Positions 7,823 to 14,726 of a DNA stretch of 19,156 bases are shown piece after piece. Every line of letters starts with the position of its first letter. The first letter of the stretch is position 1. A model generated the notes under the pieces. The model had not been told where the DNA came from. It saw only the letters and a list, made by a program, of their open reading frames with translations, and searched no databases. Location: NCBI GenBank assembly GCA_023299945.1, contig JALZVZ010000107.1:1-19156 (forward strand), written 5' to 3'. The DNA comes from Altererythrobacter sp. GTDB lineage: Bacteria; Pseudomonadota; Alphaproteobacteria; Sphingomonadales; Sphingomonadaceae. Both the position numbers and the translations under genes were made by a program.

Positions 7823-8203
7823 CTACCCTTCCGCCAAATCGCCAAACTCACGGACAAATTCAGCGCTATCGAAATAATCGCGCCATTTTGCGATTTTGCC
7901 CTCATTATTGAGTTCAAACGTGCCCATGACTTTGATCACGCGCTTGCGGCCCTTCATTTCGAACCAATCGGTGCGTTCGGTCAGCACCACATTCCCATTG
8001 GCGGCGATGTGATGCATGTCGAACCCGCAGGCCTCGACGCCGGGAAACCCATCCATCTTTGCACGCACTTGGTCGACGCCATTGACGGTCGACAGCGGAA
8101 TATCGGTCCATTCGATATCCTCCGCCATAAAGGAATATATCTTCTCCAGGTCAAACTCATCCCAAGCAGCGATAAAGGCTTCGATAGTTTCAATCGGCGT
8201 CAT
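7823..8203 (-). CDS. Limonene-1,2-epoxide hydrolase-like protein
   Basis: Small cone-shaped alpha+beta-barrel (NTF2-like) protein of 126 residues with the hallmarks of the limonene-epoxide hydrolase family. Arg77-x-Asp79 in LTERTDWF and Asp109 in KWRDYFD match the family's catalytic Asp-Arg-Asp triad. The two residues that help hold the hydrolytic water in the limonene enzyme (Tyr-x-Asn) appear as Trp32-x-Asp34, so activity may differ. Family members open epoxides to diols, and related folds act as isomerases. Following a P450 in the same operon, epoxide opening is a reasonable role but only an inference. The ATG overlaps the upstream ThuA-like stop as ATGA and is preceded by AGGAGA. It is somewhat shorter than the limonene enzyme. 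Confidence 0.85.
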   Translation of the reverse strand: MTPIETIEAFIAAWDEFDLEKIYSFMAEDIEWTDIPLSTVNGVDQVRAKMDGFPGVEACGFDMHHIAANGNVVLTERTDWFEMKGRKRVIKVMGTFELNNEGKIAKWRDYFDSAEFVREFGDLAEG

Positions 8204-8976
8204 GGGTTTTCTCCTGCAGTGAAATTGAGCGCATTGGCCAACATTTGGCGTACATGCGGGTTTCTATAAGTTTGCGGCGAATCGCCAAATTGCAGATAGA
8301 CCAGCGGCGCGCCTCCAACCTTTTTGTGCCACGCCACAAGATTGCTGCCACCGGGATGATCCCAGCCTTCGTTGGAATAAAGCGTGCCCGAAATACCGAG
8401 CGCGGCGGAATAGAAATTCTCGCGCGTGAAATCATAGTCACTGCGCACAAGAGGTTCGACATCAGCTTCAAATATCTCGGCGAGATAAAGCTCGTCGCAC
8501 ACTGGAAATGATTGTGGCAGGCCTGCTGTTACGGGATGATCGGCCACCACTTGCGCGTTGTAATCCACATCGTGGCGGTAGCCGGAATCAAGCACTTTTT
8601 CCCCGCGCACTTCGCCCGGCGTATAAAGGAACCGCCCGCCCAGCATCTCGTGCCATTCGGGCCAATCCGCCCATCCGGCCAGCGCGTGATGCATGGCAAC
8701 CGCGCCGCGTCCGCTTTTAAACCGCTCTACGATCGCCCTGCGAAAGCCTTCTGATGGCGGGCGCGAAGTCACCCAATTATCGGCAAAATCATATCCGCCC
8801 ATGTCGTAAAAAAGCACCGCATCGGCATCGCGCGCGGCACCATTTGCGACCGCCTCTTCGGCTTCTGGATGAAGGAGGTGTGTCACCTCCCAATCGCCCA
8901 CATTGCCGATGAGCTCGGCAAATGGCTCCTCCTCATAGGGATGCCCCCAAGATAGGACGAGCAGCGAGCGTGTCAT
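8200..8976 (-). CDS. ThuA-like domain protein (second of two)
   Basis: Protein of 258 residues of the ThuA family (class I amidotransferase-like fold). Landmarks are LVLSWGHPYEEEPF at the N-terminus, RGAVAMHHALAGW with His96-His97, the motif DELYLAEI from residue 161, and a TLYSNEGWDHPGGSNL region before a C-terminal strand with VYLQFGD. The WGHPYEE start resembles the family's typical GGH-type opening more than the paralogue at 2169-2936 does. Its start overlaps the MDR stop as ATGA and its stop overlaps the LEH-like start in the same way, so the three genes are translationally coupled. No strong ribosome binding site is seen, which fits coupling. Function in the pathway is unknown. Confidence 0.85.
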   Translation of the reverse strand: MTRSLLVLSWGHPYEEEPFAELIGNVGDWEVTHLLHPEAEEAVANGAARDADAVLFYDMGGYDFADNWVTSRPPSEGFRRAIVERFKSGRGAVAMHHALAGWADWPEWHEMLGGRFLYTPGEVRGEKVLDSGYRHDVDYNAQVVADHPVTAGLPQSFPVCDELYLAEIFEADVEPLVRSDYDFTRENFYSAALGISGTLYSNEGWDHPGGSNLVAWHKKVGGAPLVYLQFGDSPQTYRNPHVRQMLANALNFTAGENP

Positions 8977-9983
8977 GCGATCTTGAGGATCATCTTGCCG
9001 TCATTGGAGCCAGCGAACAGCCGCATGAAACTGTCATAGGCATTTTCCAGCCCTTCATCGACATGCTCATCAATGGTCAGACCGTGGGTAGCCGCCCATT
9101 CGCCCATCTTGGCCCCGCCTTCGCCAAAGCGTTCGACATAATCAGACACCAGAAGACCGCGAATGGAAGCCCGGTTGACGATCAAGCGCCACAAATTGCG
9201 CGCTCCGCGCGGCTCAGTGTTATATTCGCTGATTAATCCGCACAGGCCGACGCGGGCATGAAGGTTGAGGTTCATCAGGCCAGCATCAAGGATTTCGCCG
9301 CCGACGTTCTCGAAAATAACATCGACGCCGTTCGGCGCAGCTTCTGCAATGGCCGCTGTTAGCGCCGCCTCATCCTTGCCCTTATAATCGATCGCAGCGT
9401 CGAACCCGTATTTCTCGGTCAAACGCGCGCATTTCTCTGGCCCGCCAGCAATGCCAACCGCGCGGCATCCGTGGATTTTCGCCAGCTGCCCGACCAAACT
9501 GCCGACCGCACCGGCTGCGCCAGTGACCAGAACCGTATCGCCTTCTTTGGGCTCGCAGACCTCTAGAAAACCAAAGTATGCTGTCATGCCAACCGCGCCA
9601 AAGATCGATAGATAATTGGTGATTTCAGGCACAAGCGTGGGATCGATTGGCTGGGTAAATCCGCCGATCATGCTGACGGAATAATCCTCCAGCGCGTTCA
9701 GGCCCATCACCCATTGGCCCTTTTCAAAGCCTTCTGCGCGGCTTTCCTCCACCACGCCGATCGTGCTGGCACGCATCGGATCACCCAAAGGCACAGGCGG
9801 CATGTAATTTCCGCCAGCATCCATCCATCCGCGCATCGCTGGATCGAGCGATGCATAATGATTGCGGATGAGAAACTGACCCTCTTCCAACGCCGGCGTT
9901 GGCTCTGTCACCAATTCAAAATCTTCTGGAACTGGCGTGCCATCGGGACGGCGTTGGAGCAGGAAACGGCGGTTGTCAGGCAT
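8973..9983 (-). CDS. NADP-dependent MDR oxidoreductase (CurA/PTGR-type)
   Basis: Medium-chain reductase of 336 residues without zinc ligands, of the group including bacterial CurA/YncB and mammalian prostaglandin reductase, which reduce the double bond of enones. The nucleotide motif TGAAGAVGS lies at 154-162, and GGPEKC with Lys184 suits binding of the NADP 2'-phosphate. SLDPAMRGWM at 45-54 and CGLISEYN in the C-terminal half are typical of the group. It has a paralogue at 12311-13312 across the divergent gap. AAGGA lies 11 bases before the ATG, a rather long spacing. The gap to the upstream molybdoenzyme gene is 54 bases. A role in saturating a ring or side-chain enone is plausible but not shown. 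Confidence 0.92.
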   Translation of the reverse strand: MPDNRRFLLQRRPDGTPVPEDFELVTEPTPALEEGQFLIRNHYASLDPAMRGWMDAGGNYMPPVPLGDPMRASTIGVVEESRAEGFEKGQWVMGLNALEDYSVSMIGGFTQPIDPTLVPEITNYLSIFGAVGMTAYFGFLEVCEPKEGDTVLVTGAAGAVGSLVGQLAKIHGCRAVGIAGGPEKCARLTEKYGFDAAIDYKGKDEAALTAAIAEAAPNGVDVIFENVGGEILDAGLMNLNLHARVGLCGLISEYNTEPRGARNLWRLIVNRASIRGLLVSDYVERFGEGGAKMGEWAATHGLTIDEHVDEGLENAYDSFMRLFAGSNDGKMILKIA

Positions 9984-10037
9984 GGGGTATTGTGTCCTTG
10001 GTCTTAAGGGTCATTGGATCAGCAAGAAGCCGCGATA

Positions 10038-12176
10038 TCAGGCAGCGGCAATCTTTACTGGAATGGCGCTTTGCAGGGCTTGGCCTGTGATGGAATCGTA
10101 ATCCACTTCATCACTGGTGAGCCGGTTGGTCGATCCGCCAATCTCGCGCACATTGTGCTTGCCGGCATCCGCATCACCGAAAGCATGCGCCATAGAAATC
10201 AGCCCGCGCCGCACGCGGTCGCTTGGTTTTGCAACGCCGTGTATGCTGGAATGGGCGCTGGTGATTTCGATCACATCACCTTCTGCAATGCCTTGCTCCG
10301 CCATATCATCGGGATGGATATAGGCTGGATTGGTAGTGACTTTCTTGCCGAGGTTTTTGAGCGGCTGGCCAATCGAGTTGAAGCGGCCTTTCGAACGGCG
10401 CGAAATCATCCGGAAGTCAAAGCCCGCCGCGCGCGCTTGATCATCGCTGTATTTTGCAAGCTCTCTTGGCATATCGCCCGCTGCCAATTGGAAGCGGTGC
10501 TGTTGTTCCTCGTCAAACGGCTCGATGACCGGGTGCACATCATCATACACAACTGCTGCGCCGCCCGCCTTTTGGGCATCGGCACGCACTTGGCTTGGCG
10601 GGACAAGACAGCCTGCAACCATCAGATCGAGGAAGTCTTGTTTTGATGGGCATTTGTCCATCGGTACATCGCCGCCCGGCAATTGCATTTGCACGCCAAG
10701 CTTGCTGCCGATTGTCCAGAGCATTTCATACTCGTCAATCGTATCGCCCGGGGCCTCGGCCAGTGCTTCGGTATAACGAGCATAGGCGTTTTCATGCCAC
10801 CATTCGGAAAGATTGGTGATGTCTTCACGCTCAAGGCATTGCGAAGGCGCGAGCACAACATCGGCTCGGCGCGCACTGGCGCTCATCCATGGGTCGATCT
10901 GCACAAATAGTTCTAGATCATCCAAGGCTTTGCGCATTTTCAGCTGGTTGGGGAAGCCAACCTCTGGATTGCCACCAACGGAAATCAGCGCGCGGATTTG
11001 CCCGTCGCCCGGCGTTAGAATTTCATCTGCCATCACATTGCACGGCATTTCAAACAGCAATTGGCCCAGCCCGCGGAAGCGTGATTTGGCCATGCCTTCT
11101 TCGCCAAACATTGGCGCTGGCGGGGCGACTTGCGCGCGCTTCTCGCCCTGTTGGACGGTAAAGACGCCCGGCACGCCGACCTTCTGGCCCTCTTGGCGGA
11201 AGCGGGCGCAAATCGTGTTGAGGCAAGTGACCAGATATTCTGTGAGCGTGCCATTGCCCGCCATTTCTGGACCGGTTCCGGTAACAGCGCAGCCTTTTGA
11301 CCCGCCGCCAAACATGCGAGCTGCTGCAACCAATTGATCTTTCTCAACGCCGGCGCGCTCTGCTGCGACTTCTGGCGGGAATGCCTGCACAGCTTCGGAC
11401 AATTCCTCAAACCCGTCGACATGAGCGGCAACGAAATTGCGGTCATATAGCTCTTCATTGATGATCACATTGAGCATTCCGGCGAGCAAAGCAGGGTCCT
11501 CGCCCGGTTTCACAGGAAGGTAAATATCTGCGAGCTGGCCAACTTCTGCCAAGCGCGGATCAGCGACGATCAGTTTCAGTCCGTCTTTTTTGCGGTCGCG
11601 AATGCGTTTGGATGGCGAGAACGGCGGCACCCCGCCAACCGGCGCATAATGCGAGACGATAGGGTTGTTGCCGATAAACAGCGCCACATCCGCCTCGGAG
11701 AAATTGTTCACTCCGCCGGACCATTTGCCGTAGCGTTCGGTGGTAAACACCTTGGCTGGCTGGTCGAGGGTAACAGAGGTGAAGAAATGCTTGGTACCAA
11801 TGGCCTGCGCAAGGCTCATCGTTGCCATCATTGCAGCGGAATTTTGATAGCCGCCCGAACCCATAAACAGCGCAATGCTGTCTGGCCCATATTTGTCGAT
11901 AATGCGCTTAAATTCGTCGCTGACATGGGCCAGCGCATCCGGCATTGGCGTTTCTTGCATATCGCCATTGGCATCGCGCACGAGACTGTGATGCAAGCGG
12001 TCTTGGCTATTGTGCGAGTCGGGTAGCTCACGCCCTTTTTTACAAGTGTAGCCGCCGTATTCCGGATCATCAGGATCGCCGCGCACAGACAGGACTTTAC
12101 CATCTTCCACATCAACCAACATTGCGCAATTTGCATGACAAAAACGGCAAAAACTCTTGTGTGTTTGAACGCCCAT
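10038..12176 (-). CDS. Molybdopterin oxidoreductase (DMSO reductase superfamily)
   Basis: Molybdo-bis-MGD enzyme of 712 residues. A [4Fe-4S] site is formed by Cys10-x2-Cys13-x3-Cys17-x27-Cys45, followed by Lys46, as in catalytic subunits with a proximal cluster. The molybdopterin domain spans roughly 50-460 and the dinucleotide-binding beta-barrel roughly 590-700 (AYIHPDDMAEQGIAEGDVIE). In the segment TSVTLDQPAK, Asp138 falls where formate dehydrogenases carry the Cys or Sec ligand of Mo. No twin-arginine signal or membrane segment is seen, so the enzyme should be cytoplasmic, and no electron-transfer subunit is encoded nearby. It is the first gene of the long operon, with AAAGGAG 9 bases before the ATG. 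The reaction could be a hydroxylation, dehydrogenation or hydration and cannot be chosen from sequence. Confidence 0.93.
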   Translation of the reverse strand: MGVQTHKSFCRFCHANCAMLVDVEDGKVLSVRGDPDDPEYGGYTCKKGRELPDSHNSQDRLHHSLVRDANGDMQETPMPDALAHVSDEFKRIIDKYGPDSIALFMGSGGYQNSAAMMATMSLAQAIGTKHFFTSVTLDQPAKVFTTERYGKWSGGVNNFSEADVALFIGNNPIVSHYAPVGGVPPFSPSKRIRDRKKDGLKLIVADPRLAEVGQLADIYLPVKPGEDPALLAGMLNVIINEELYDRNFVAAHVDGFEELSEAVQAFPPEVAAERAGVEKDQLVAAARMFGGGSKGCAVTGTGPEMAGNGTLTEYLVTCLNTICARFRQEGQKVGVPGVFTVQQGEKRAQVAPPAPMFGEEGMAKSRFRGLGQLLFEMPCNVMADEILTPGDGQIRALISVGGNPEVGFPNQLKMRKALDDLELFVQIDPWMSASARRADVVLAPSQCLEREDITNLSEWWHENAYARYTEALAEAPGDTIDEYEMLWTIGSKLGVQMQLPGGDVPMDKCPSKQDFLDLMVAGCLVPPSQVRADAQKAGGAAVVYDDVHPVIEPFDEEQQHRFQLAAGDMPRELAKYSDDQARAAGFDFRMISRRSKGRFNSIGQPLKNLGKKVTTNPAYIHPDDMAEQGIAEGDVIEITSAHSSIHGVAKPSDRVRRGLISMAHAFGDADAGKHNVREIGGSTNRLTSDEVDYDSITGQALQSAIPVKIAAA

Positions 12177-12310
12177 AGCGTGCAGCTCCTTTTCCCAGTT
12201 GCATACAAGCTACCAGATCCAGTGCTTAGCGCGACTGACACTTTTGGCCGTGGTGCGCAAAGAGGCGGGGCCGCATTAGATGGTCCAAGGAAAACTCTAG
12301 GAGCAAATCA
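12177..12310. promoter_or_regulatory. Divergent intergenic region, expected promoters
   Basis: This 134-base gap separates the start of the twelve-gene minus-strand operon from the plus-strand MDR gene, so both promoters should lie here. Ribosome binding sites are visible at each edge (AAAGGAG on minus, AGGAG on plus). I see only weak matches to -35 and -10 boxes and no convincing long inverted repeat. The assignment rests on gene orientation. Confidence 0.45.
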
Positions 12311-13312
12311 ATGACCACGACCACGAAGCAATGGCTTTTGAACGGACATCCACGCGGGCGCGGTATTGAGGATGGCGATTTCAAACTGGTCGAGACGCAA
12401 TTGGCGGTTCCAGGCGAGGGCGAAGTGCTGCTCAAGACGCTCTATCTCGGCTTTGATCCAGCACAAAAAGGCTGGATGGAGAACATCGCCGACTATGTTG
12501 CGCCGATGAATATTGGCGATGTGATGCGCGGTAGCGGTATTTGCGAAGTCGTCGCCAGCAACCACGACAAATTTGCTGTTGGCGATCTGGCCTTTGGCAC
12601 AACTGGTTGGTCTGAATATGTGGTGATCCACGGTAAGGAGCTGACCAAAATTGAAACGGATATCTCACCCACAGCGGTGTTGTCTGTGCTCGGCACAACA
12701 GGCCTAACGGCCTATTGCGGCCTGTTCAAAGTGGGCAAGCCGGTCGCCGGTGATACTGTGCTGGTATCAGGCGCAGCGGGCGCCACGGGCTCTATCGTGG
12801 GCCAGCTTGCAAAATTGGCCGGCTGCCGCGTGGTCGGCATCGCTGGCGGGCCGGATAAGTGCAAATGGTTGGTCGATGAAGCCGGATATGATGCGGCGAT
12901 TGATTATAAGGCTGGGAATGTAAAAGCGCAGATTAAGGAAAACTGCCCTGGCGGCGTCGATGTTATCTTCGACAATGTGGGCGGCGTGATCCTGGATGAT
13001 ATGCTGGCCAATATCGCAACCGCTGCTCGCGTGGTGATTTGCGGTGGGATCAGCCGCTACGAATCGGGCGGCACACCGGTTGGCCCGGGCAATTATTTCA
13101 ATCTGATTTTCCGCCGCGCCACGATGCAGGGCTTTATTGTGCTGGATTGGGCCGCCGAATTCCCCATTTTACGCAAGCGTTTGGAAGGCTTCGTCAAGGA
13201 TGGCAGCTTGAAATATCAGGAAGACATTCAAGAGGGCTTTGAAAATGCGCCGGAAACCTTGCAGCGATTGTTCGTAGGCAAAAACCGCGGCAAGCAGATG
13301 CTAAAGCTTTAG
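12311..13312 (+). CDS. NADP-dependent MDR oxidoreductase (CurA/PTGR-type), second copy
   Basis: Medium-chain reductase of 333 residues, clearly homologous to the product of 8973-9983. Shared features are the GFDPAQKGWM segment at 47-56 (the other copy has SLDPAMRGWM), the cofactor motif SGAAGATGS at 153-161, GIAGGPDKC with Lys183 for NADP, and DVIFDNVGG. Zinc ligands are absent. The group reduces alpha,beta-unsaturated ketones. AGGAG lies 7 bases before the ATG. It is transcribed away from the long operon, and its stop overlaps the mobA stop by 4 bases in a convergent arrangement. Two such enzymes in one island suggest two different enone intermediates, or one of them serving detoxification; the sequence does not decide this. 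Confidence 0.93.
   Translation: MTTTTKQWLLNGHPRGRGIEDGDFKLVETQLAVPGEGEVLLKTLYLGFDPAQKGWMENIADYVAPMNIGDVMRGSGICEVVASNHDKFAVGDLAFGTTGWSEYVVIHGKELTKIETDISPTAVLSVLGTTGLTAYCGLFKVGKPVAGDTVLVSGAAGATGSIVGQLAKLAGCRVVGIAGGPDKCKWLVDEAGYDAAIDYKAGNVKAQIKENCPGGVDVIFDNVGGVILDDMLANIATAARVVICGGISRYESGGTPVGPGNYFNLIFRRATMQGFIVLDWAAEFPILRKRLEGFVKDGSLKYQEDIQEGFENAPETLQRLFVGKNRGKQMLKL
13301..13312. repeat. Perfect 12-base palindrome over convergent stop codons
   Basis: CTAAAGCTTTAG is its own reverse complement and ends with the TAG stop of the MDR gene. The TAA stop of mobA on the other strand falls inside it. It is too short and AT-rich to be a strong terminator, and no T-run hairpin is seen next to it. Confidence 0.6.
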
Positions 13313-13842
13313 GTTTTGGGCAGGTCCTCTGGACGATTGATATTGGCAAGGGGCGTGCGGAGTTGAATGCCGTGCGCCCCGGCCATTTCGGCAAAGCCAT
13401 AAAGTGCTCGCCCGCCATCTAGGATATATTGATCAAGCGTGCTGGCTAGCGATGCTGGCCACAGGCCCACCACGGGTTGATCCTGAACATAACGGGCATG
13501 ATCTGGCATTTGGCCTAGCCCATCTACCAATTGGAGATGCAGGTCTTGCGGCAGTTGCGGCACGTCGCATGGCGCGCTGAGCACCGCGTCAAACCCATTC
13601 AGCGCAGCATAGGCAAGCGCAGCGTTGAGCCCCCCTAACGGGCCCATGTCAGCCTCGGGTCTGTCGGCGATACACGTAAAGCCCGCTTCTTCCCTGCCGC
13701 AGACTATCACGGCATCGGTTTGCTGCGACAAAGCGCCCGCAACTCGGTCAATCAGGCGGGCGCCATCAACCACGGCATGGGCCTTGTCACTGCCAAAACG
13801 TCGCGCTTTGCCGCCCGCCAGAATTGCGCCGAGAATTTTCAG
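13309..13842 (-). CDS. mobA: Molybdenum cofactor guanylyltransferase MobA, apparent CTG start
   Basis: Transfers GMP from GTP to molybdopterin to give the guanine dinucleotide cofactor used by DMSO reductase-superfamily enzymes such as the one at 10038-12176. From a CTG at 13842 the protein has 177 residues. The GTP-binding signature LAGGKARRFGSDK is at 8-20, GPLGG at 67-71, PCD with Asp93 at 91-93, and NINRPEDL at 167-174. The only ATG/GTG/TTG-type start in frame is a GTG at 13773, which would remove the essential signature; an in-frame TAG directly precedes the CTG. The CTG overlaps the upstream stop as CTGA, mimicking the ATGA couplings elsewhere in this window. The family call is firm; the start codon is unusual. 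Confidence 0.9.
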   Translation of the reverse strand: MKILGAILAGGKARRFGSDKAHAVVDGARLIDRVAGALSQQTDAVIVCGREEAGFTCIADRPEADMGPLGGLNAALAYAALNGFDAVLSAPCDVPQLPQDLHLQLVDGLGQMPDHARYVQDQPVVGLWPASLASTLDQYILDGGRALYGFAEMAGAHGIQLRTPLANINRPEDLPKT

Positions 13843-14180
13843 CTAAATTGTTCCGTTGGCTTGCCATCTGGGCCGTACACTTCGTCTTCGGCATCGACGC
13901 GGTATTTGCGGCTTATCGCGCCTTCAAGGCCAAACCCGCCAAGGTGGCCGAGCATTCCGGCATAGTGCTTGTTCGCAAAATGATGCGCTAGCGCAGCTTC
14001 GCTTTTCCATTCTTCAAACACATTCACGCGTTTCGGATTGTTGAGATCGGCGCTCCAATCATAATGGATACAGCCATCCTGTGACAGTGCTCCATCGATG
14101 AAGGGCTGCGCTGTTTTTAGCGCCTCTTCGCGCTTGTCAGCAGGCAGATCAATCTGAGCGGAGATTACGATTTTTGCCAT
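13839..14180 (-). CDS. Antibiotic biosynthesis monooxygenase (ABM) domain protein
   Basis: Small ferredoxin-like dimeric alpha+beta-barrel protein of 113 residues, related to YgiN-type quinol monooxygenases. The core pattern is present: VISAQIDLPADKREEAL at the N-terminus, DGCIHYDWSADLNNPKRVNVFEEWKS in the middle, then HFANKHYAGML. Members oxidise quinols without a cofactor or bind aromatic or lipid ligands; many have no known substrate. AAGGAAG lies 8 bases before the ATG. The gene follows the SnoaL-like gene after 3 bases, and its stop codon overlaps the CTG start of mobA, so the three form one transcription unit. The function here is not known. Confidence 0.85.
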   Translation of the reverse strand: MAKIVISAQIDLPADKREEALKTAQPFIDGALSQDGCIHYDWSADLNNPKRVNVFEEWKSEAALAHHFANKHYAGMLGHLGGFGLEGAISRKYRVDAEDEVYGPDGKPTEQFS

Positions 14181-14183
14181 GGT

Positions 14184-14597
14184 TTAAGCTTCCTTTGCTT
14201 GGAATTCGACGATCATTGACCATGCACGGTGGGTGAATTGCCATTGGCCATCAATTTTTGCGAGGCGATCTTCATACAGTCCGCCAATGTGGCGGGTGGA
14301 GCCATCCTTGCCTTTCAATATTTCTTGGGTTTGGGTGCGGCCTGTTGCGGTATCGCCGCTCACTTCAATTGAGGCTGGCGAGCAGCTGAAGCTGACTTTC
14401 TCAAAACTGCTCATCGCACCGAGCCACATTTCGACTATGGCCTCGCGCCCCGCCAATTCCATGCCCATGAAGTCCCATGTCGCATCATCGGCCCAAACGC
14501 TGCCCCAAATATCCTTGTCCATCAGGACGACGCCTTCGCCATATGTATCGTTGAGCTCGCGGATGGCGAGCCGATCTTCTACTGAGCCGGTAAACAT
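14184..14597 (-). CDS. SnoaL-like (NTF2 fold) protein
   Basis: NTF2-fold protein of 137 residues of the SnoaL_4 type, a group that includes scytalone dehydratase-like and ring-hydroxylating beta-subunit-like proteins. Typical features are an N-terminal helix (VEDRLAIRELNDTYG), an acidic turn leading to WADDATWDFMG at 35-45, and a C-terminal sheet with GLYEDRLAKIDGQWQFTHRAW. The fold hosts isomerases, dehydratases and cyclases, and nothing visible picks one. AGGAGA lies about 8 bases before the ATG at 14597. It is the first gene of a minus-strand unit with the ABM protein and mobA. It is not closely similar to the LEH-like protein at 7823-8203, although both share the fold. Confidence 0.85.
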   Translation of the reverse strand: MFTGSVEDRLAIRELNDTYGEGVVLMDKDIWGSVWADDATWDFMGMELAGREAIVEMWLGAMSSFEKVSFSCSPASIEVSGDTATGRTQTQEILKGKDGSTRHIGGLYEDRLAKIDGQWQFTHRAWSMIVEFQAKEA

Positions 14598-14726
14598 GTG
14601 CCTATCTCCTACTATCTTTCCTATCGCTGGATAAGGGCGCTCTCAGCAATGGTTACTTTTGGGAAGGGCGCTCAGGCCGGCTTTCGTCTAATGACCTTTT
14701 ATATAACATACTTTAGGAGAGTGGTG
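14598..14726. promoter_or_regulatory. Divergent intergenic region, expected promoters
   Basis: This 129-base gap lies between the SnoaL-like gene (minus) and an SDR (plus). An AT-rich stretch with TATAAC at 14702-14707 is the best -10 candidate for the plus-strand gene; no good -35 box stands at the usual distance. AGGAGA at 14715-14720 is the SDR ribosome binding site. Confidence 0.4.
14633..14673. repeat. Direct repeat of 10 bases in a divergent promoter region
   Basis: AAGGGCGCTC occurs at 14633-14642 and 14664-14673, starting 31 bases apart, close to three helical turns. Both copies lie between the divergent SnoaL-like and SDR genes, upstream of a TATAAC at 14702-14707. This is a plausible operator pair, but no regulator gene is present in the window to support it. 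Confidence 0.4.

Noticed and set aside
7646..8269. Plus-strand open frame of 207 codons
   Set aside because: It runs opposite the P450 start and the LEH-like gene and lacks recognisable motifs; shadow frame.
13309..13773. MobA starting from GTG at 13773
   Set aside because: This start removes the LAGGxxxRxGxDK nucleotide-binding signature, which is encoded just upstream in the same frame.
14598..14726. N-terminal extension of the SDR at 14727-15539
   Set aside because: It would begin with a GTG directly abutting the divergent gene and fill the promoter region; the ATG at 14727 has a well-placed AGGAGA.
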